The notes under the pieces were generated by a model, which was given only the letters and a program-made list of their open reading frames with translations, did no database searches and was not told the DNA's origin. Below are positions 25,211-33,988 of a DNA stretch of 64,000 nucleotides, piece after piece (within the stretch, counting starts at the first letter, position 1; every line of letters starts with the position of its first letter). Source of the stretch: Streptomyces sp. TBY4. GTDB taxonomy: Bacteria > Actinomycetota > Actinomycetes > Streptomycetales > Streptomycetaceae. The DNA lies in NCBI RefSeq assembly GCF_024213195.1, contig NZ_JANAVF010000005.1:493078-557077 (forward strand), given 5' to 3'. The position numbers and the translations under genes are program-made.

Positions 25211-26175
25211 CCGCCGTCCGGTCCCGGTGTGAGCGCGGGCAGCCAGCTGTCCGGGGGCACCTCCAGCCAGCCCTGCCCGGCCCCGAGCTCCGCGGCGGCG
25301 CGGCGCAGCGCGTCGATCCCGGGATGGCTCGATCCCTTCCGCCAGACCATGGAGAGCGGCGACAGCGGCACCGGGGCGGTCAGCGGGCGCTTGACGCAGC
25401 CGGGCATGTCGACGAAGCCCACCGTCGCGAGGACGGGACAGCCCGTCTTGGCCATGACCCGGCGGAACTCCTCCTTGCCCACCGCCACCGGCGCGGGCGG
25501 CGCGGAGGCGATGCCCCGGCCGGCGAACAGCTCGCGCGCCAGCCCGGTCCACTCCACGGTCCGCGGATTCCCGGCCCCGGTGTACACCGTCTCGCCGCGC
25601 AGCGCCTCCAGCGGTACGGAGTCCAGCGCGGCCAGCGCGTGCCCCTCGGGCAGCAGCACCGCGAGCGGCTCGTACCGTACGGGCGTCCGCGCGAGGCGGG
25701 CCCGCAGCGCCGGGGCGAGGCCGTCGGCGTACCCGAAGGAGACGTCGAGGCGGCCCGCCGCGATCTCGGCGGCGGCGTGGGTGAGCCCGGACTCGAAGCG
25801 GGCCATCAGCTCGCAGTCGGGGGCGAGTTCGCGGGCCCGGTCCAGGACGCTGCGGGCGGTGCCGGGGCCGTCGGTGTTGAGGTCCACGAGCAGCGGCCGG
25901 GGCGCGCCGGCGGCGAAGGCTGCCGCCAGCTCCTCGTGCGCCCGCAGCACGCCCCGGGCCAGGGGCAGCAGCCGCTCCCCGTCCGGGGTCAGCTCCACGG
26001 CGCGGGTGGTGCGGACGAACAGGGGCGCGCCCAGGGCCTGTTCGAGCCGCCGCACGTCCCGGCTGAGGGCCTGCTGCGCCACGTAGAGCCGGGCGGCGGC
26101 CCGGGTGAAGTGCAGCTCCTCGGCGACGGCGAGGAAGGCGCGCAGCAGTCGGGGTTCCACGTCTCGGGGCATCAC
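25207..26175 (-). CDS. LysR-type transcription regulator
   Basis: The 322-residue protein has an N-terminal LysR helix-turn-helix (about 8-65: LLRAFLAVAEELHFTRAAARLYVAQQALSRDVRRLEQALG) given here in parts as FLAVAEELHFTRAAARL and QQALSRDVRRLEQ. A periplasmic-binding-like effector domain follows (about 90-300). It is divergent from the MFS transporter gene with only 85 bases between starts, the typical layout for a LysR regulator controlling the neighbour and itself. The effector is unknown. Two consecutive Met codons (26175, 26172) are possible starts. A hairpin follows the stop. Confidence 0.93.
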   Translation of the reverse strand: MMPRDVEPRLLRAFLAVAEELHFTRAAARLYVAQQALSRDVRRLEQALGAPLFVRTTRAVELTPDGERLLPLARGVLRAHEELAAAFAAGAPRPLLVDLNTDGPGTARSVLDRARELAPDCELMARFESGLTHAAAEIAAGRLDVSFGYADGLAPALRARLARTPVRYEPLAVLLPEGHALAALDSVPLEALRGETVYTGAGNPRTVEWTGLARELFAGRGIASAPPAPVAVGKEEFRRVMAKTGCPVLATVGFVDMPGCVKRPLTAPVPLSPLSMVWRKGSSHPGIDALRRAAAELGAGQGWLEVPPDSWLPALTPGPDGG

Positions 26176-26260
26176 TCGCGGAGACTAACAACGCAGAGCG
26201 GTGAATGCCCCCCGAACAGGTGTTGGACCGCGGGCGTCGTCGCGCCGGAAGGTGGATCCC

Positions 26261-27703
26261 ATGCCCACACCTGCCGAAGCGCCCGGGCCGGGTGCCACAC
26301 TCGCGCCCGCACCCACCACACTTTCCGGCCCGGCTGCCACCCCGGCACGGTCCGGCCCGGCTGCCACCCCCGCGCGGCCCTGCCCGCCCGGCCGGCCCAG
26401 GACACCCGGCCGGTCCGGGACGCCCGGTCCCCTGATGGCCGTCACCGGCACCACCCTGGTGCTCACCGCCGCCCCGGCGCAGCAGGAGCGCGCCTCCCAC
26501 CCCTCCCGCGCGGCGCAGCCACATCGCGCCCCCGGCCCGTACCGCCGGCTCTTCGTGATCCCCGGCACCCGCGGGTTCACCGCCGGGAACCTCATCGCCC
26601 GGCTCCCCACGGGCATGTTCGGGGTCAGCGCCGTCATGATGATCGCCGGGCAGCGCGGCTCGTACGCCCTCGCCGGAGCGGTCGTCGCGGCCGGTCTGGC
26701 CGCCACCGCCCTCGTGGCGCCCTGGACGGCCCGGCTGGTGGACCGGCACGGGCAGGCCCGGATCGCCGTGCCCGCCACCCTGATCGCGGTCCTCGGCTCG
26801 CTCTCGCTCGTCGTGTGCGTCCGCACCGGCGCCCCCGCGTGGACCCTCTTCGCCTCCTACGCCGCCACTGCGACCACCCCCAACATCGGCGGCATGTCCC
26901 GCGCCCGCTGGACCCACCTGCTGCGGGACGATCCGGCCGCCCGGCACACCGCGATCTCCTTCGAGCAGGCCGCGGACGAACTGGCCTTCATGCTGGGGCC
27001 GGTGGCCGCCGCCTTCCTCTGCACCGCCGTCTTCCCGGAGGCGGGCACCCTCGCCGGGGCCGTGCTCCTCCTCACCGGGATGCTGGTCTTCACCGCCCAC
27101 CGCGCCACCGAGCCCCCGCCGGCGCCCGCGGTCCGGGGACCCTCCCCGCTCCGCGCCCTGGGAGCACTGCTGCCGCTCTTCCTCGTCCTCGGCGCGATGT
27201 TCGGCTCCATGGAGATCACCTCCATCGCCCACCTCGGCTCCCACGGACTCGGCGCGCTCTCGGGCCCGGTCCTCGCCCTCCAGGCGGCCGGTTCCTGCGC
27301 CGCCGGCCTGCTCTACGGCACCCTGCGCCCGCGCACGCTCCCCGCCTGCCTCGGCCTCCTGGCCCTCGCCATGGCCCTGCCCTGGGCGGCGGCGGCCACC
27401 GGCTCGCTGCTCCCCCTGGCCCTGGCCCTGCTGCTGGCCGGCATGGCCACGGCCCCGGTCATGGTCACCGCGATGTCCCGGATCCACGCCGTGACCCCGC
27501 CGGGCCGCCTCAACGAGGGCATGACCCTGGCCGTCACCGCGATCTTCACGGGCATCGCCGCAGGCTCCGCAACGGCCGGCGCCGCAATCGACCACTGGGG
27601 CCCCACCACCCCGTACGCCCTCCCGGCAGCAGCAGCCCTACTGGCCCTCCTCCTGGGCAGCGCGAGAACGGTACGCGTTTTCGGTACCGGTCAGGTGCGG
27701 TAA
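26261..27703 (+). CDS. MFS transporter (putative drug/metabolite exporter)
   Basis: The 480-residue protein has an unusual ~95-residue Pro/Ala-rich N-terminal stretch, then about 12 membrane helices starting near RLFVIPGTRGFTAGNLIARL. The MFS loop motif is ARLVDRHGQARIAVPA. It lacks a diagnostic substrate motif; homologues are annotated as exporters. I chose the ATG at 26261 because GGAAGGTGG lies five bases before it, whereas the GTG at 26201 has none. A still later start near the first membrane helix (for example the Met at LMAVTG) cannot be excluded, since the leader is low complexity. Divergent LysR gene is the likely regulator. Confidence 0.85.
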   Translation: MPTPAEAPGPGATLAPAPTTLSGPAATPARSGPAATPARPCPPGRPRTPGRSGTPGPLMAVTGTTLVLTAAPAQQERASHPSRAAQPHRAPGPYRRLFVIPGTRGFTAGNLIARLPTGMFGVSAVMMIAGQRGSYALAGAVVAAGLAATALVAPWTARLVDRHGQARIAVPATLIAVLGSLSLVVCVRTGAPAWTLFASYAATATTPNIGGMSRARWTHLLRDDPAARHTAISFEQAADELAFMLGPVAAAFLCTAVFPEAGTLAGAVLLLTGMLVFTAHRATEPPPAPAVRGPSPLRALGALLPLFLVLGAMFGSMEITSIAHLGSHGLGALSGPVLALQAAGSCAAGLLYGTLRPRTLPACLGLLALAMALPWAAAATGSLLPLALALLLAGMATAPVMVTAMSRIHAVTPPGRLNEGMTLAVTAIFTGIAAGSATAGAAIDHWGPTTPYALPAAAALLALLLGSARTVRVFGTGQVR

Positions 27704-27731
27704 ACAGGTAGCACCGAAAGGGGCGTGCCTC

Positions 27732-27986
27732 ATGTCCATGAGTGCCGGCGAAGCCAGGGCGGCCTTCTTCCACCTCATCGAGTTGGTCAACACCGATCAC
27801 ACGCGGGTACGCATCACCTCGAAGAGCGGCGACGCCGTCCTCATGGCCGCCGACGACTACGACTCCTGGCAGGAAACCATCCACCTGCTCGGCTCCCCGG
27901 AGAACGCGAAGCGCCTGATGGAAGCGGTCACCCGCGACCGCGAGGGCGCGCCCGCGGCCACCGGGAGACCTGACCCGAGCCGCTGA
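27732..27986 (+). CDS. YefM/Phd-like antitoxin, apparently without toxin partner
   Basis: The 84-residue product begins MSMSAGEARAAFFHLIELVNTDHTRVRITSKSGDAVLMAADDYDSW, abbreviated here by its parts SAGEARAAFFHL, ITSKSGDAVLMAADDYDSW and ETIHLLGSPENAKRL. These match the N-terminal DNA-binding fold and C-terminal toxin-binding helix of YefM antitoxins. The usual neighbour would be a YoeB/RelE toxin starting within a few bases; here the next 90 bases hold only the stop and a terminator. A GAAAGGGG site precedes the ATG. It may be a remnant, a regulator in its own right or partner of a toxin elsewhere. Confidence 0.85.
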   Translation: MSMSAGEARAAFFHLIELVNTDHTRVRITSKSGDAVLMAADDYDSWQETIHLLGSPENAKRLMEAVTRDREGAPAATGRPDPSR

Positions 27987-28026
27987 AGGATGACCTGTCC
28001 GACCACCACTACTGACAGCACACGAC

Positions 28027-28060
28027 AAAGGCCCCGCAGCCTGATGGCCGCGGGGCCTTT
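28027..28060. terminator. Bidirectional terminator between the YefM-like gene and ssrA
   Basis: An 11-bp perfect stem AAAGGCCCCGC/GCGGGGCCTTT (28027-28037, 28050-28060) separates the convergent antitoxin and tmRNA genes and ends in a short T-run in both directions. Confidence 0.88.
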
Positions 28061-28077
28061 GCCCAACATGGGGTTTG

Positions 28078-28463
28078 TGGAGATGGCGGGAATCGAACCC
28101 GCGTCCAACGGTGCAGAAGTAGGGCTTCTCCGAGCGCATTCCGCTGCGCTTTTCTCGGCCCCGGAGATCACACGGACAAGTCTCCGACGGGCTCAGTCAC
28201 TGTTTGATTTCCCTCTATCCCCCGTGACCGGAGTTAGAGGTTTAGATCCCTAATTGACGCCAGGATCCGGACCGGGACCACTTCCGGGCTGACGCTCCTC
28301 ACAGAGGCTTCAGCTCACTGTTATTAGGCAGCGAGGGTGAAGCGGGAGTTATCGCTCTTGGAGTTGGCGATTATTGTTTGCGACATATGGTTAACGAGAT
28401 CATTGCCGCTTCCTCGGCTCGCTTCCCCTACATCGACAGCCGATGTCGAAACCGATCATCCCC
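28078..28463 (-). ncRNA. ssrA: tmRNA (transfer-messenger RNA)
   Basis: The minus strand carries a tRNA-like 3' end with the T-arm GGTTCGATTCCCGCC. Its acceptor strand CATCTCC (28085-28079) pairs with 5' GGGGATG (28463-28457) in seven pairs, one of them G-U. The tag frame ends GCT GCC TAA TAA and decodes as ANSKSDNSRFTLAA, close to other Streptomyces tags that begin ANSK or ANTK and end LAA. After the discriminator A comes CAA, so the 3' CCA is not encoded and must be added. It rescues ribosomes stalled on broken mRNA together with SmpB, whose gene lies 127 bases upstream. The 5' end is probably cut by RNase P. Confidence 0.93.
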
Positions 28464-28590
28464 ATGTTTCACGCTGTTCAGTTATGAGATCCGGCAGGTG
28501 CTCTCCATGCGTCCTGCCCGACCGGCACCACTCGCAAGCGCGTGGTGCTGACGCCATGGTACGCGAAGTGGACCACCGCGTGCCAGGAGA

Positions 28591-29076
28591 TTAAAGCTGG
28601 CCGCGCTCCTTGCGCTTCACGGCCGAGATCACGCGGTTCGTCTCGCGCGCGTCCTGCTTCTCGCGCAGCGCCTGCCGCTTGTCGTACTCCTTCTTGCCCT
28701 TCGCCAGCGCGATCTCGATCTTCGCCCGGCCGTCCTTGAAGTACAGGGCGAGCGGCACGATCGTGTTGCCCGTCTCCCCCGTCTTCGACTCCAGCTTGTC
28801 GATCTCCTCGCGGTGCAGGAGGAGCTTGCGCTTGCGCCGCGCGCTGTGGTTGGTCCAGGTGCCCTGGCTGTACTCCGGCACGTGCACGTTGTAGAGCCAG
28901 GCCTCGCCGCTCTCCACCGACACGAAGCCGTCCACCAGCGAGGCACGGCCCTGGCGCAGGGACTTGACCTCGGTACCCGTGAGCACGAGGCCGCACTCGT
29001 AGGTGTCGATGATCGTGTAGTCGTGCCGCGCCTTCTTGTTCTGGGCGATCAGCTTGCGCCCTGTTTCCTTAGCCAT
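28591..29076 (-). CDS. smpB: SsrA-binding protein SmpB
   Basis: The 161-residue protein shows the OB-fold core [24 protein letters not shown] (split as [15 protein letters not shown] and ASLVDGFV), [12 protein letters not shown] and [17 protein letters not shown]. The basic C-terminal tail [20 protein letters not shown] inserts into the empty mRNA channel of the ribosome. It binds tmRNA and delivers it to stalled ribosomes. The start [20 protein letters not shown] is standard. It is 18 bases downstream of the S41 protease gene, so it is the last protein gene of the ftsE-ftsX-S41-smpB series, followed by ssrA. Confidence 0.97.
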   Translation of the reverse strand: MAKETGRKLIAQNKKARHDYTIIDTYECGLVLTGTEVKSLRQGRASLVDGFVSVESGEAWLYNVHVPEYSQGTWTNHSARRKRKLLLHREEIDKLESKTGETGNTIVPLALYFKDGRAKIEIALAKGKKEYDKRQALREKQDARETNRVISAVKRKERGQL

Positions 29077-29094
29077 AGTGCGGTCATTTTCGCA

Positions 29095-30333
29095 CTACGG
29101 ACCCACTCCGATGCCACCCAATACCGTGCGGGCCCGCTCCTCGACCCGGTCAGCCGCCGCCAGGTCCGGGGTGATGCCGGTGCCGTCCAGGCTGCGGCCC
29201 GCCGGAGTGCGGTACGTGCCCACCGTCAGCTCCGCCACCGACCCGTCCGGCAGCTCCGTCGGCATCTGCACCGAACCCTTGCCGAAGGTGCGGGTGCCGA
29301 CCGCCACCGCGCGGCCGCGGTCCTGGAGGGCTCCGGTCACCAGCTCCGCCGCGCTCATCGTGCCGCCGTCGATCAGCGCCACCAGCGGCCGGGCCGTGTC
29401 GCCGCCCGGGCTCGCGTAGAGGGCGCGCTGCGCGCCGCGCACGTCGTACGTCGCCACCAGCCCGCCGTCCAGGAAGGCGGAGGCGGCCGTCACCGCCTCG
29501 GTGACCAGGCCTCCGGTGTTCCCGCGCAGGTCGAGCATGACCCCGCCGCCGGCCGGTGCGGCCCGGACCGCCGCGCGGACCCGGTCGCCGGAACCCCGGG
29601 TGAAGGAGGCGACCTTGATGACCGTGATCCCGCCGGGCAGTTCCCGTACCGTCACGGACTCGCTGCGCAGCTCCTCGCGCCGCACGGTCTCCGTCAGATC
29701 GGCCCCGCCGCGGGTCAGCTTCAGCTCCACCGGGGTACCGGCCTCGCCTCGGAGCAGGGCCACCACCTCGGCCACCCTGAGTCCGGTCACGCCCTGCCCG
29801 TCGATGCTCAGCAGCCGGTCCCCGGCCCGCATCCCGGCCCGCGCCGCGGGGCTCCCGGGCTGGACCCGGTCCACCTCGATGCGGCCGTCGCGCAGCCGCC
29901 CGGCCCACAGGCCGACGCCCGTCCAGCGGCCGTCCAGGTCGTCGGCGAAGGCCTCGTACTCCCCCTGGTCGTACACCACGCCCCAGCGGTCCCCGCTGCG
30001 GCTGACCACGTCCTGGGCCGCCGACTTTGCGGACTTGCCCTCGGCGACGGCCTCGGCGACCGCGCGGGCCACCGCTTCCCGGTCGGCGGTGGCCGCCTCC
30101 CGGCGCGCCTGCGCCGGCACCGGCAGCCGCGGCTGCTCCTGCGGCCCGGGCGCGGCGGGCTCCGCACGCGCCACCAGCCCGGAGGCGCCCGCGAAGGCAC
30201 CGGAGTCGGAGTCCCCGCTCCCGGTGCCCGCGCCGGCACCCACGGCGGCAAGGAGGACCAACGTCAGAACGGCCCCGCGACGCACGTCGCGGGGCCGGAT
30301 ACAGAAGTCGGGAATACTCGGCAAGCCCAGCAT
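29095..30333 (-). CDS. S41 family carboxyl-terminal processing protease with PDZ domain
   Basis: The 412-residue protein has an N-terminal signal or anchor helix (about 18-37, GAVLTLVLLAAVGAGAG), an Ala-rich linker, and a PDZ domain (about 145-215, VQPGSPAARAGMRAGDRLLSIDG). The S41 catalytic core has the Ser in GGTMSAAELVTGAL and the Lys in TFGKGSVQ, the Ser-Lys dyad of CtpA-like proteases. It cuts proteins near C-termini outside the membrane. Genomic association with ftsEX is suggestive of a role in cell-wall remodelling, but substrates are unknown. It lies 67 bases after ftsX on the same strand. Confidence 0.93.
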   Translation of the reverse strand: MLGLPSIPDFCIRPRDVRRGAVLTLVLLAAVGAGAGTGSGDSDSGAFAGASGLVARAEPAAPGPQEQPRLPVPAQARREAATADREAVARAVAEAVAEGKSAKSAAQDVVSRSGDRWGVVYDQGEYEAFADDLDGRWTGVGLWAGRLRDGRIEVDRVQPGSPAARAGMRAGDRLLSIDGQGVTGLRVAEVVALLRGEAGTPVELKLTRGGADLTETVRREELRSESVTVRELPGGITVIKVASFTRGSGDRVRAAVRAAPAGGGVMLDLRGNTGGLVTEAVTAASAFLDGGLVATYDVRGAQRALYASPGGDTARPLVALIDGGTMSAAELVTGALQDRGRAVAVGTRTFGKGSVQMPTELPDGSVAELTVGTYRTPAGRSLDGTGITPDLAAADRVEERARTVLGGIGVGP

Positions 30334-30400
30334 GGCGCCGAGTCTAGGACAAGGCCCGCGGCGGTACGGGTGGTTGGCCGTACCGCTCGCGGGGCGCTCG

Positions 30401-31324
30401 TCACACCTTCAGGTACTTGCGCAACGCGATGAACGCGGCCAGCGAGGGCATCAGCACGCCGATGACCAGGACGAGCGGCAGCTTGGTCAGGACCGAGTCC
30501 CAGCCGATGAAGTTGATGAGCTCCATCTTGTCGCGCAGCGCGGCGCCGTGGTCGATCACGAAGTACTGGCCCGCGCCGAGCATTCCGCAGGCGAGGAGCG
30601 CGCCGATGAGGCCGGCGAAGGCGGCCTCCATGATGAACGGCACCTGGATGTAGAAGCTGGAGGCGCCCACCAGGCGCATGATCCCGGTTTCGCGCCGACG
30701 GCTGAAGGCCGAGACGCGCACCGTGTTGACGATCAGCAGCAGCGCCACCACCAGCATGATCAGCATGATGCCGAGGGCGGCGATGTTGAGGTAGCCGAGG
30801 AGTCTGAAGAGGTTGTCCAGCACGGTGCGCTGGTCCTCGACCGACTGGACGCCGTCGCGCCCGGAGAAGGAGGTCGTGATGACCTTGTACTTCTCCGGCT
30901 GCTTGAGCTTCACCCGGAAGGACTCGGGCATCTGGTCCGGGGTGATGGACGCGGCCAGGGCGGTGTGCCCGAACTGCTCCTTGTAGTGCTTGAAGGCCTC
31001 GTCGGAGGACTCGTAGGAGACGGCCTCGACGAGGTCCATGCCCTTGAGCTCGGCCTCCAGGGCCTGCTTCTGCTCCGGGGTCACCGCCCCCTTGGAGCAG
31101 GAGGCCCCGTTGGTCGCCTCGGCGTCGTTCTTGTTGCAGAGGTAGATGGAGACGTTGACCTTGTCGTACCAGTACCCCTTCATCTTGCTCACCTGGTCGC
31201 GCATGAGCAGGGAACCGCCGAACAGGGCCAGCGACAGGGACACGGAGATGATGACCGCGAAGGTCATGGTCAGATTGCGGCGGAGACCGACCCCGATCTC
31301 CGACATGACGAACTGGGCGCGCAT
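30401..31324 (-). CDS. ftsX: Cell-division permease-like protein FtsX
   Basis: The 307-residue protein has a cytoplasmic N-terminus (MRAQFVMSEIGVGLRRN) and TM1 at about 20-42. An extracellular domain of ~130 residues holds two Cys (YLCNKND, GASCSKG) that could form a disulfide, and three further membrane helices follow to the FIALRKYLKV end. FtsX pairs with the ATPase FtsE and signals across the membrane to peptidoglycan hydrolases. Its ATG lies 17 bases after the ftsE stop. The gene order ftsE-ftsX is conserved and supports the name. Confidence 0.97.
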   Translation of the reverse strand: MRAQFVMSEIGVGLRRNLTMTFAVIISVSLSLALFGGSLLMRDQVSKMKGYWYDKVNVSIYLCNKNDAEATNGASCSKGAVTPEQKQALEAELKGMDLVEAVSYESSDEAFKHYKEQFGHTALAASITPDQMPESFRVKLKQPEKYKVITTSFSGRDGVQSVEDQRTVLDNLFRLLGYLNIAALGIMLIMLVVALLLIVNTVRVSAFSRRRETGIMRLVGASSFYIQVPFIMEAAFAGLIGALLACGMLGAGQYFVIDHGAALRDKMELINFIGWDSVLTKLPLVLVIGVLMPSLAAFIALRKYLKV

Positions 31325-31341
31325 CGCGTCTCAGGAGCCTT

Positions 31342-32031
31342 TCAGTGCTGGTAGCCGTAGACGCCGCGCGACTGGTCGCGGACGAGACGGCCCTGCTCGA
31401 GTTCGATGACGCGCTTGCGCATCTGGTCGACGATCTGCTGGTCGTGGGTCGCCATGATCACGGTGGTGCCGGTCCGGTTGATCCGGTCCAGCAGCTTCAT
31501 GATGCCGACGGAGGTCTGGGGGTCCAGGTTGCCGGTGGGCTCGTCCGCGATCAGCAGCGCCGGCCGGTTGACGAAGGCACGGGCAATGGCCACGCGCTGC
31601 TGCTCACCGCCGGAGAGCTCGCCGGGCATCCGGTCCTCCTTGCCGCCTAGGCCGACGAGCTCGAGGACCTGGGGAACGGCCTTCTTGATCTCGCCCCGCG
31701 GTCTGCCGATGACCTCCTGGGCGAAGGCCACGTTGTCGGCCACCGACTTGTTGGGCAGCAGGCGGAAGTCCTGGAAGACGGTCCCCAGCTGGCGCCGCAT
31801 CTGCGGAACCTTCCAGTTGGAGAGCTTGGCGAGGTCCTTGCCCAGGACGTGCACCTGGCCGTGGCTCGCCCGCTCCTCGCGCAGGATGAGCCGCATGAAG
31901 GTGGACTTGCCGGAGCCGGAGGAGCCGACCAGGAAGACGAACTCGCCCTTCGCGATGTCCAGGGAGACATCTCTGAGTGCGGGGCGGCTCTGCTTCGGGT
32001 AGGACTTGGAGACGTTGTCGAATCGGATCAC
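31342..32031 (-). CDS. ftsE: Cell-division ATP-binding protein FtsE
   Basis: The 229-residue ABC ATPase has Walker [10 protein letters not shown] (about 37-45), Q-loop [14 protein letters not shown], signature [14 protein letters not shown], Walker [13 protein letters not shown] and the H-loop in MATHDQ. It drives FtsX to activate cell-wall hydrolases at the septum. The GTG at 32031 gives [14 protein letters not shown], the usual FtsE N-terminus and length; in-frame upstream codons extend to 32490 but lack coding character. First gene of the ftsE-ftsX-S41-smpB group. Confidence 0.97.
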   Translation of the reverse strand: MIRFDNVSKSYPKQSRPALRDVSLDIAKGEFVFLVGSSGSGKSTFMRLILREERASHGQVHVLGKDLAKLSNWKVPQMRRQLGTVFQDFRLLPNKSVADNVAFAQEVIGRPRGEIKKAVPQVLELVGLGGKEDRMPGELSGGEQQRVAIARAFVNRPALLIADEPTGNLDPQTSVGIMKLLDRINRTGTTVIMATHDQQIVDQMRKRVIELEQGRLVRDQSRGVYGYQH

Positions 32032-32256
32032 GGGTGCACCACGGTCGCCGGGAGTAGGTGTGCGTGACCATACGCGAACAGGCGCGAGGTGTGGACCCGG
32101 CGTCCGGAGTTGCCCGATATATCCCCTGGTCCGAGAGGTGCCCGACCGCGATTGCCCGGAGGGGCCGCGCCGAATGTCACCGAAGCTGGCACAGTGGGAA
32201 GGGGAACGGACCGGTTCCCGCGACCGTTGTAACCGAGGGGACGAAAGGAGGAGCGC

Positions 32257-32451
32257 ATGACATATGACCGGCTCGTGTGCGCGAACTGCGCCGCACCCGT
32301 CAGCCAGGGCCGCTGCCCGGTGTGCCGGGCGAACCGGGAGCGCCTCCAGCAGGAGGGCCCCTTCTCTGGCGGTCTGAACCCGGTGGCGCTCGTCGCGCTG
32401 CTGGTGATCCTGGTGGCCGCGCTGGCACTGGTGGCCCAGCAGACGGCGTAG
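32257..32451 (+). CDS. Small zinc-ribbon-like membrane protein
   Basis: The 64-residue product starts with a compact four-Cys motif ([17 protein letters not shown]-x2-C-x8-C-x2-C). A short charged helix ([11 protein letters not shown]) and one hydrophobic helix ([18 protein letters not shown]) follow, and the tail is four residues. The ATG sits behind an excellent AAAGGAGGA site. It is divergent from ftsE, 225 bases away. The arrangement suggests a cytoplasmic metal-binding head on a single membrane anchor; no function is known to me. I recall similar orphan proteins at this place in other Streptomyces but cannot verify it. Confidence 0.85.
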   Translation: MTYDRLVCANCAAPVSQGRCPVCRANRERLQQEGPFSGGLNPVALVALLVILVAALALVAQQTA

Positions 32452-32511
32452 TCGCCATAGTCGCAAACGGCGCGGTTCCTCAGCCGCCACGTCCCGATCA
32501 GACGCAATGAC

Positions 32512-32550
32512 GGAAGGGCCCGGACACCTCGACGGCGTCCGGGCCCTTCC
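32512..32550. terminator. Bidirectional terminator between convergent genes
   Basis: A 14-bp perfect stem GGAAGGGCCCGGAC/GTCCGGGCCCTTCC (32512-32525, 32537-32550) lies between the small zinc-ribbon gene and prfB. Confidence 0.9.
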
Positions 32551-32565
32551 GATGCAGCTGCGTGC

Positions 32566-33675
32566 TTACGCGGTCTGCTCCTGCTGCTTGCGCCAGCGGA
32601 TCCCGGCCTCCAGGAAGCCGTCGATCTCGCCGTCGAGCACCGCCTGCGGGTTGCCGACCTCGAACTCCGTCCGGAGGTCCTTGACCATCTGGTACGGGTG
32701 CAGGACGTAGGAGCGCATCTGGTTGCCCCAGGAGCTTCCGCCGTCCTTGAGGGCGTCCATCTTGTCCTTCTCCTCCTGGCGGCGCCGCTCGAGCAGCTTG
32801 GCCTGGAGGACGTTCATCGCGGAGGCCTTGTTCTGGATCTGCGAGCGCTCGTTCTGGCAGGACACCACGATGCCGGTCGGCAGGTGCGTGATGCGCACCG
32901 CGGAGTCGGTCGTGTTGACGCCCTGGCCACCGGGGCCCGAGGCGCGGTACACGTCAACGCGCAGCTCGGCCTCGTCGATCTCCACGTGGTCGCTGGTCTC
33001 GACGACCGGCAGCACCTCGACGCCCGCGAAGGAGGTCTGGCGGCGGCCCTGGTTGTCGAAGGGCGAGATCCGGACGAGGCGGTGGGTGCCCTGCTCGACG
33101 GAGAGGGTGCCGTAGGCGTACGGGGCCTTGACCACGAAGGTGGTCGACTTGATGCCGGCCTCTTCCGCGTACGAGGTCTCGTAGATCTCGGTCGGGTAGC
33201 CGTGGCGCTCGGCCCAGCGCAGGTACATGCGCTGCAGGCGCTCGGCGAAGTCGGAGGCGTCCACGCCGCCGGCCTCGGCACGGATGTTGACCAGCGCCTC
33301 GCGCTCGGCGTACTCGCCGGAGAGCAGGGTGCGGACCTCCATCTCGTCCAGTGCCTTGCGCACGGAGACCAGCTCGGTCTCCGCCTCGGCGAGGGTGTCC
33401 GCGTCGTCCATCTCCTGGGCGAGGTCGAACAGCACCGCGAGGTCGTCGATGCGCCCGCGCAGGGTCTCGGTCTTGCGGACCTCCGCCTGGAGGTGCGAAA
33501 GCTTGCTCGTGATCTTCTGAGCGGCCTCCGGGTCGTCCCACAGGGACGGCGCGGCGGCCTGCTCCTCGAGCACGGCGATTTCTGCCCTCAGCTTGTCGAG
33601 GTCCAGGACGGCCTCGATCGACCCCATGGTCGAGGAGAGGGACTTCAGCTCTTCGGAAACATCGACGACTGCCAC
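32566..33675 (-). CDS. prfB: Peptide chain release factor 2
   Basis: The 369-residue factor frees peptides at UGA and UAA stop codons. It shows the RF2 recognition tripeptide in [15 protein letters not shown] and the catalytic GGQ in [20 protein letters not shown]. The N-terminal helical domain (about 1-110) is complete. The reading frame is continuous from ATG 33675, so the programmed +1 frameshift known from E. coli and many bacteria is absent. Divergent from the leader-peptide/oxygenase unit and downstream of the terminator-separated zinc-ribbon gene. Confidence 0.97.
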   Translation of the reverse strand: MAVVDVSEELKSLSSTMGSIEAVLDLDKLRAEIAVLEEQAAAPSLWDDPEAAQKITSKLSHLQAEVRKTETLRGRIDDLAVLFDLAQEMDDADTLAEAETELVSVRKALDEMEVRTLLSGEYAEREALVNIRAEAGGVDASDFAERLQRMYLRWAERHGYPTEIYETSYAEEAGIKSTTFVVKAPYAYGTLSVEQGTHRLVRISPFDNQGRRQTSFAGVEVLPVVETSDHVEIDEAELRVDVYRASGPGGQGVNTTDSAVRITHLPTGIVVSCQNERSQIQNKASAMNVLQAKLLERRRQEEKDKMDALKDGGSSWGNQMRSYVLHPYQMVKDLRTEFEVGNPQAVLDGEIDGFLEAGIRWRKQQEQTA

Positions 33676-33766
33676 GGGTCCAGCGTAGCCGGTCCCCGGG
33701 GGCCGCTCTCCGGGCAGGCCGAATCACCCGTACTAATGAGGGGTCGTACGGGCGTACGCTGCCGGT

Positions 33767-33856
33767 ATGACCGTCCTCCTCGTCAAGCGCCGCCATGTGG
33801 ACCACATGCGTGTCACGACGACGAGCTGTCTGCCGCCGGACCACCCCCAAGCCTGA
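33767..33856 (+). CDS. Short leader peptide upstream of the Fe(II) oxygenase gene
   Basis: A 29-codon frame encodes MTVLLVKRRHVDHMRVTTTS then CLPPDHPQA. The block R-R-H-V-D-x-x-R-V-[ST]..C resembles the tiny actinobacterial leader peptides, typically 20-35 residues with RRH[IV]D and a late Cys, that I remember upstream of sulfur-related operons. It ends 132 bases before the oxygenase ATG; the spacer contains GC-rich hairpin-forming segments (around 33905-33972), as expected for attenuation. A -10-like TACTAAT at 33731 could start the transcript. The class is recalled from memory; translation is not shown. Confidence 0.6.
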   Translation: MTVLLVKRRHVDHMRVTTTSCLPPDHPQA

Positions 33857-33988
33857 TCCACCCCGATCCGACTTGGTCCTGTACGCGGCCTCGCGGTCCC
33901 GGCGCCAACCCAGCCGGCGGCCCTCCCCCGGCCGCGGCCCCCGCCACCCCTGGGGACAGGGCCCCGTGACATCCGAAACGGAGCCGTC

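Noticed and set aside
26201..26260. GTG start 60 bases upstream for the MFS gene
   Set aside because: No ribosome site, whereas the ATG at 26261 has GGAAGGTGG at good distance.
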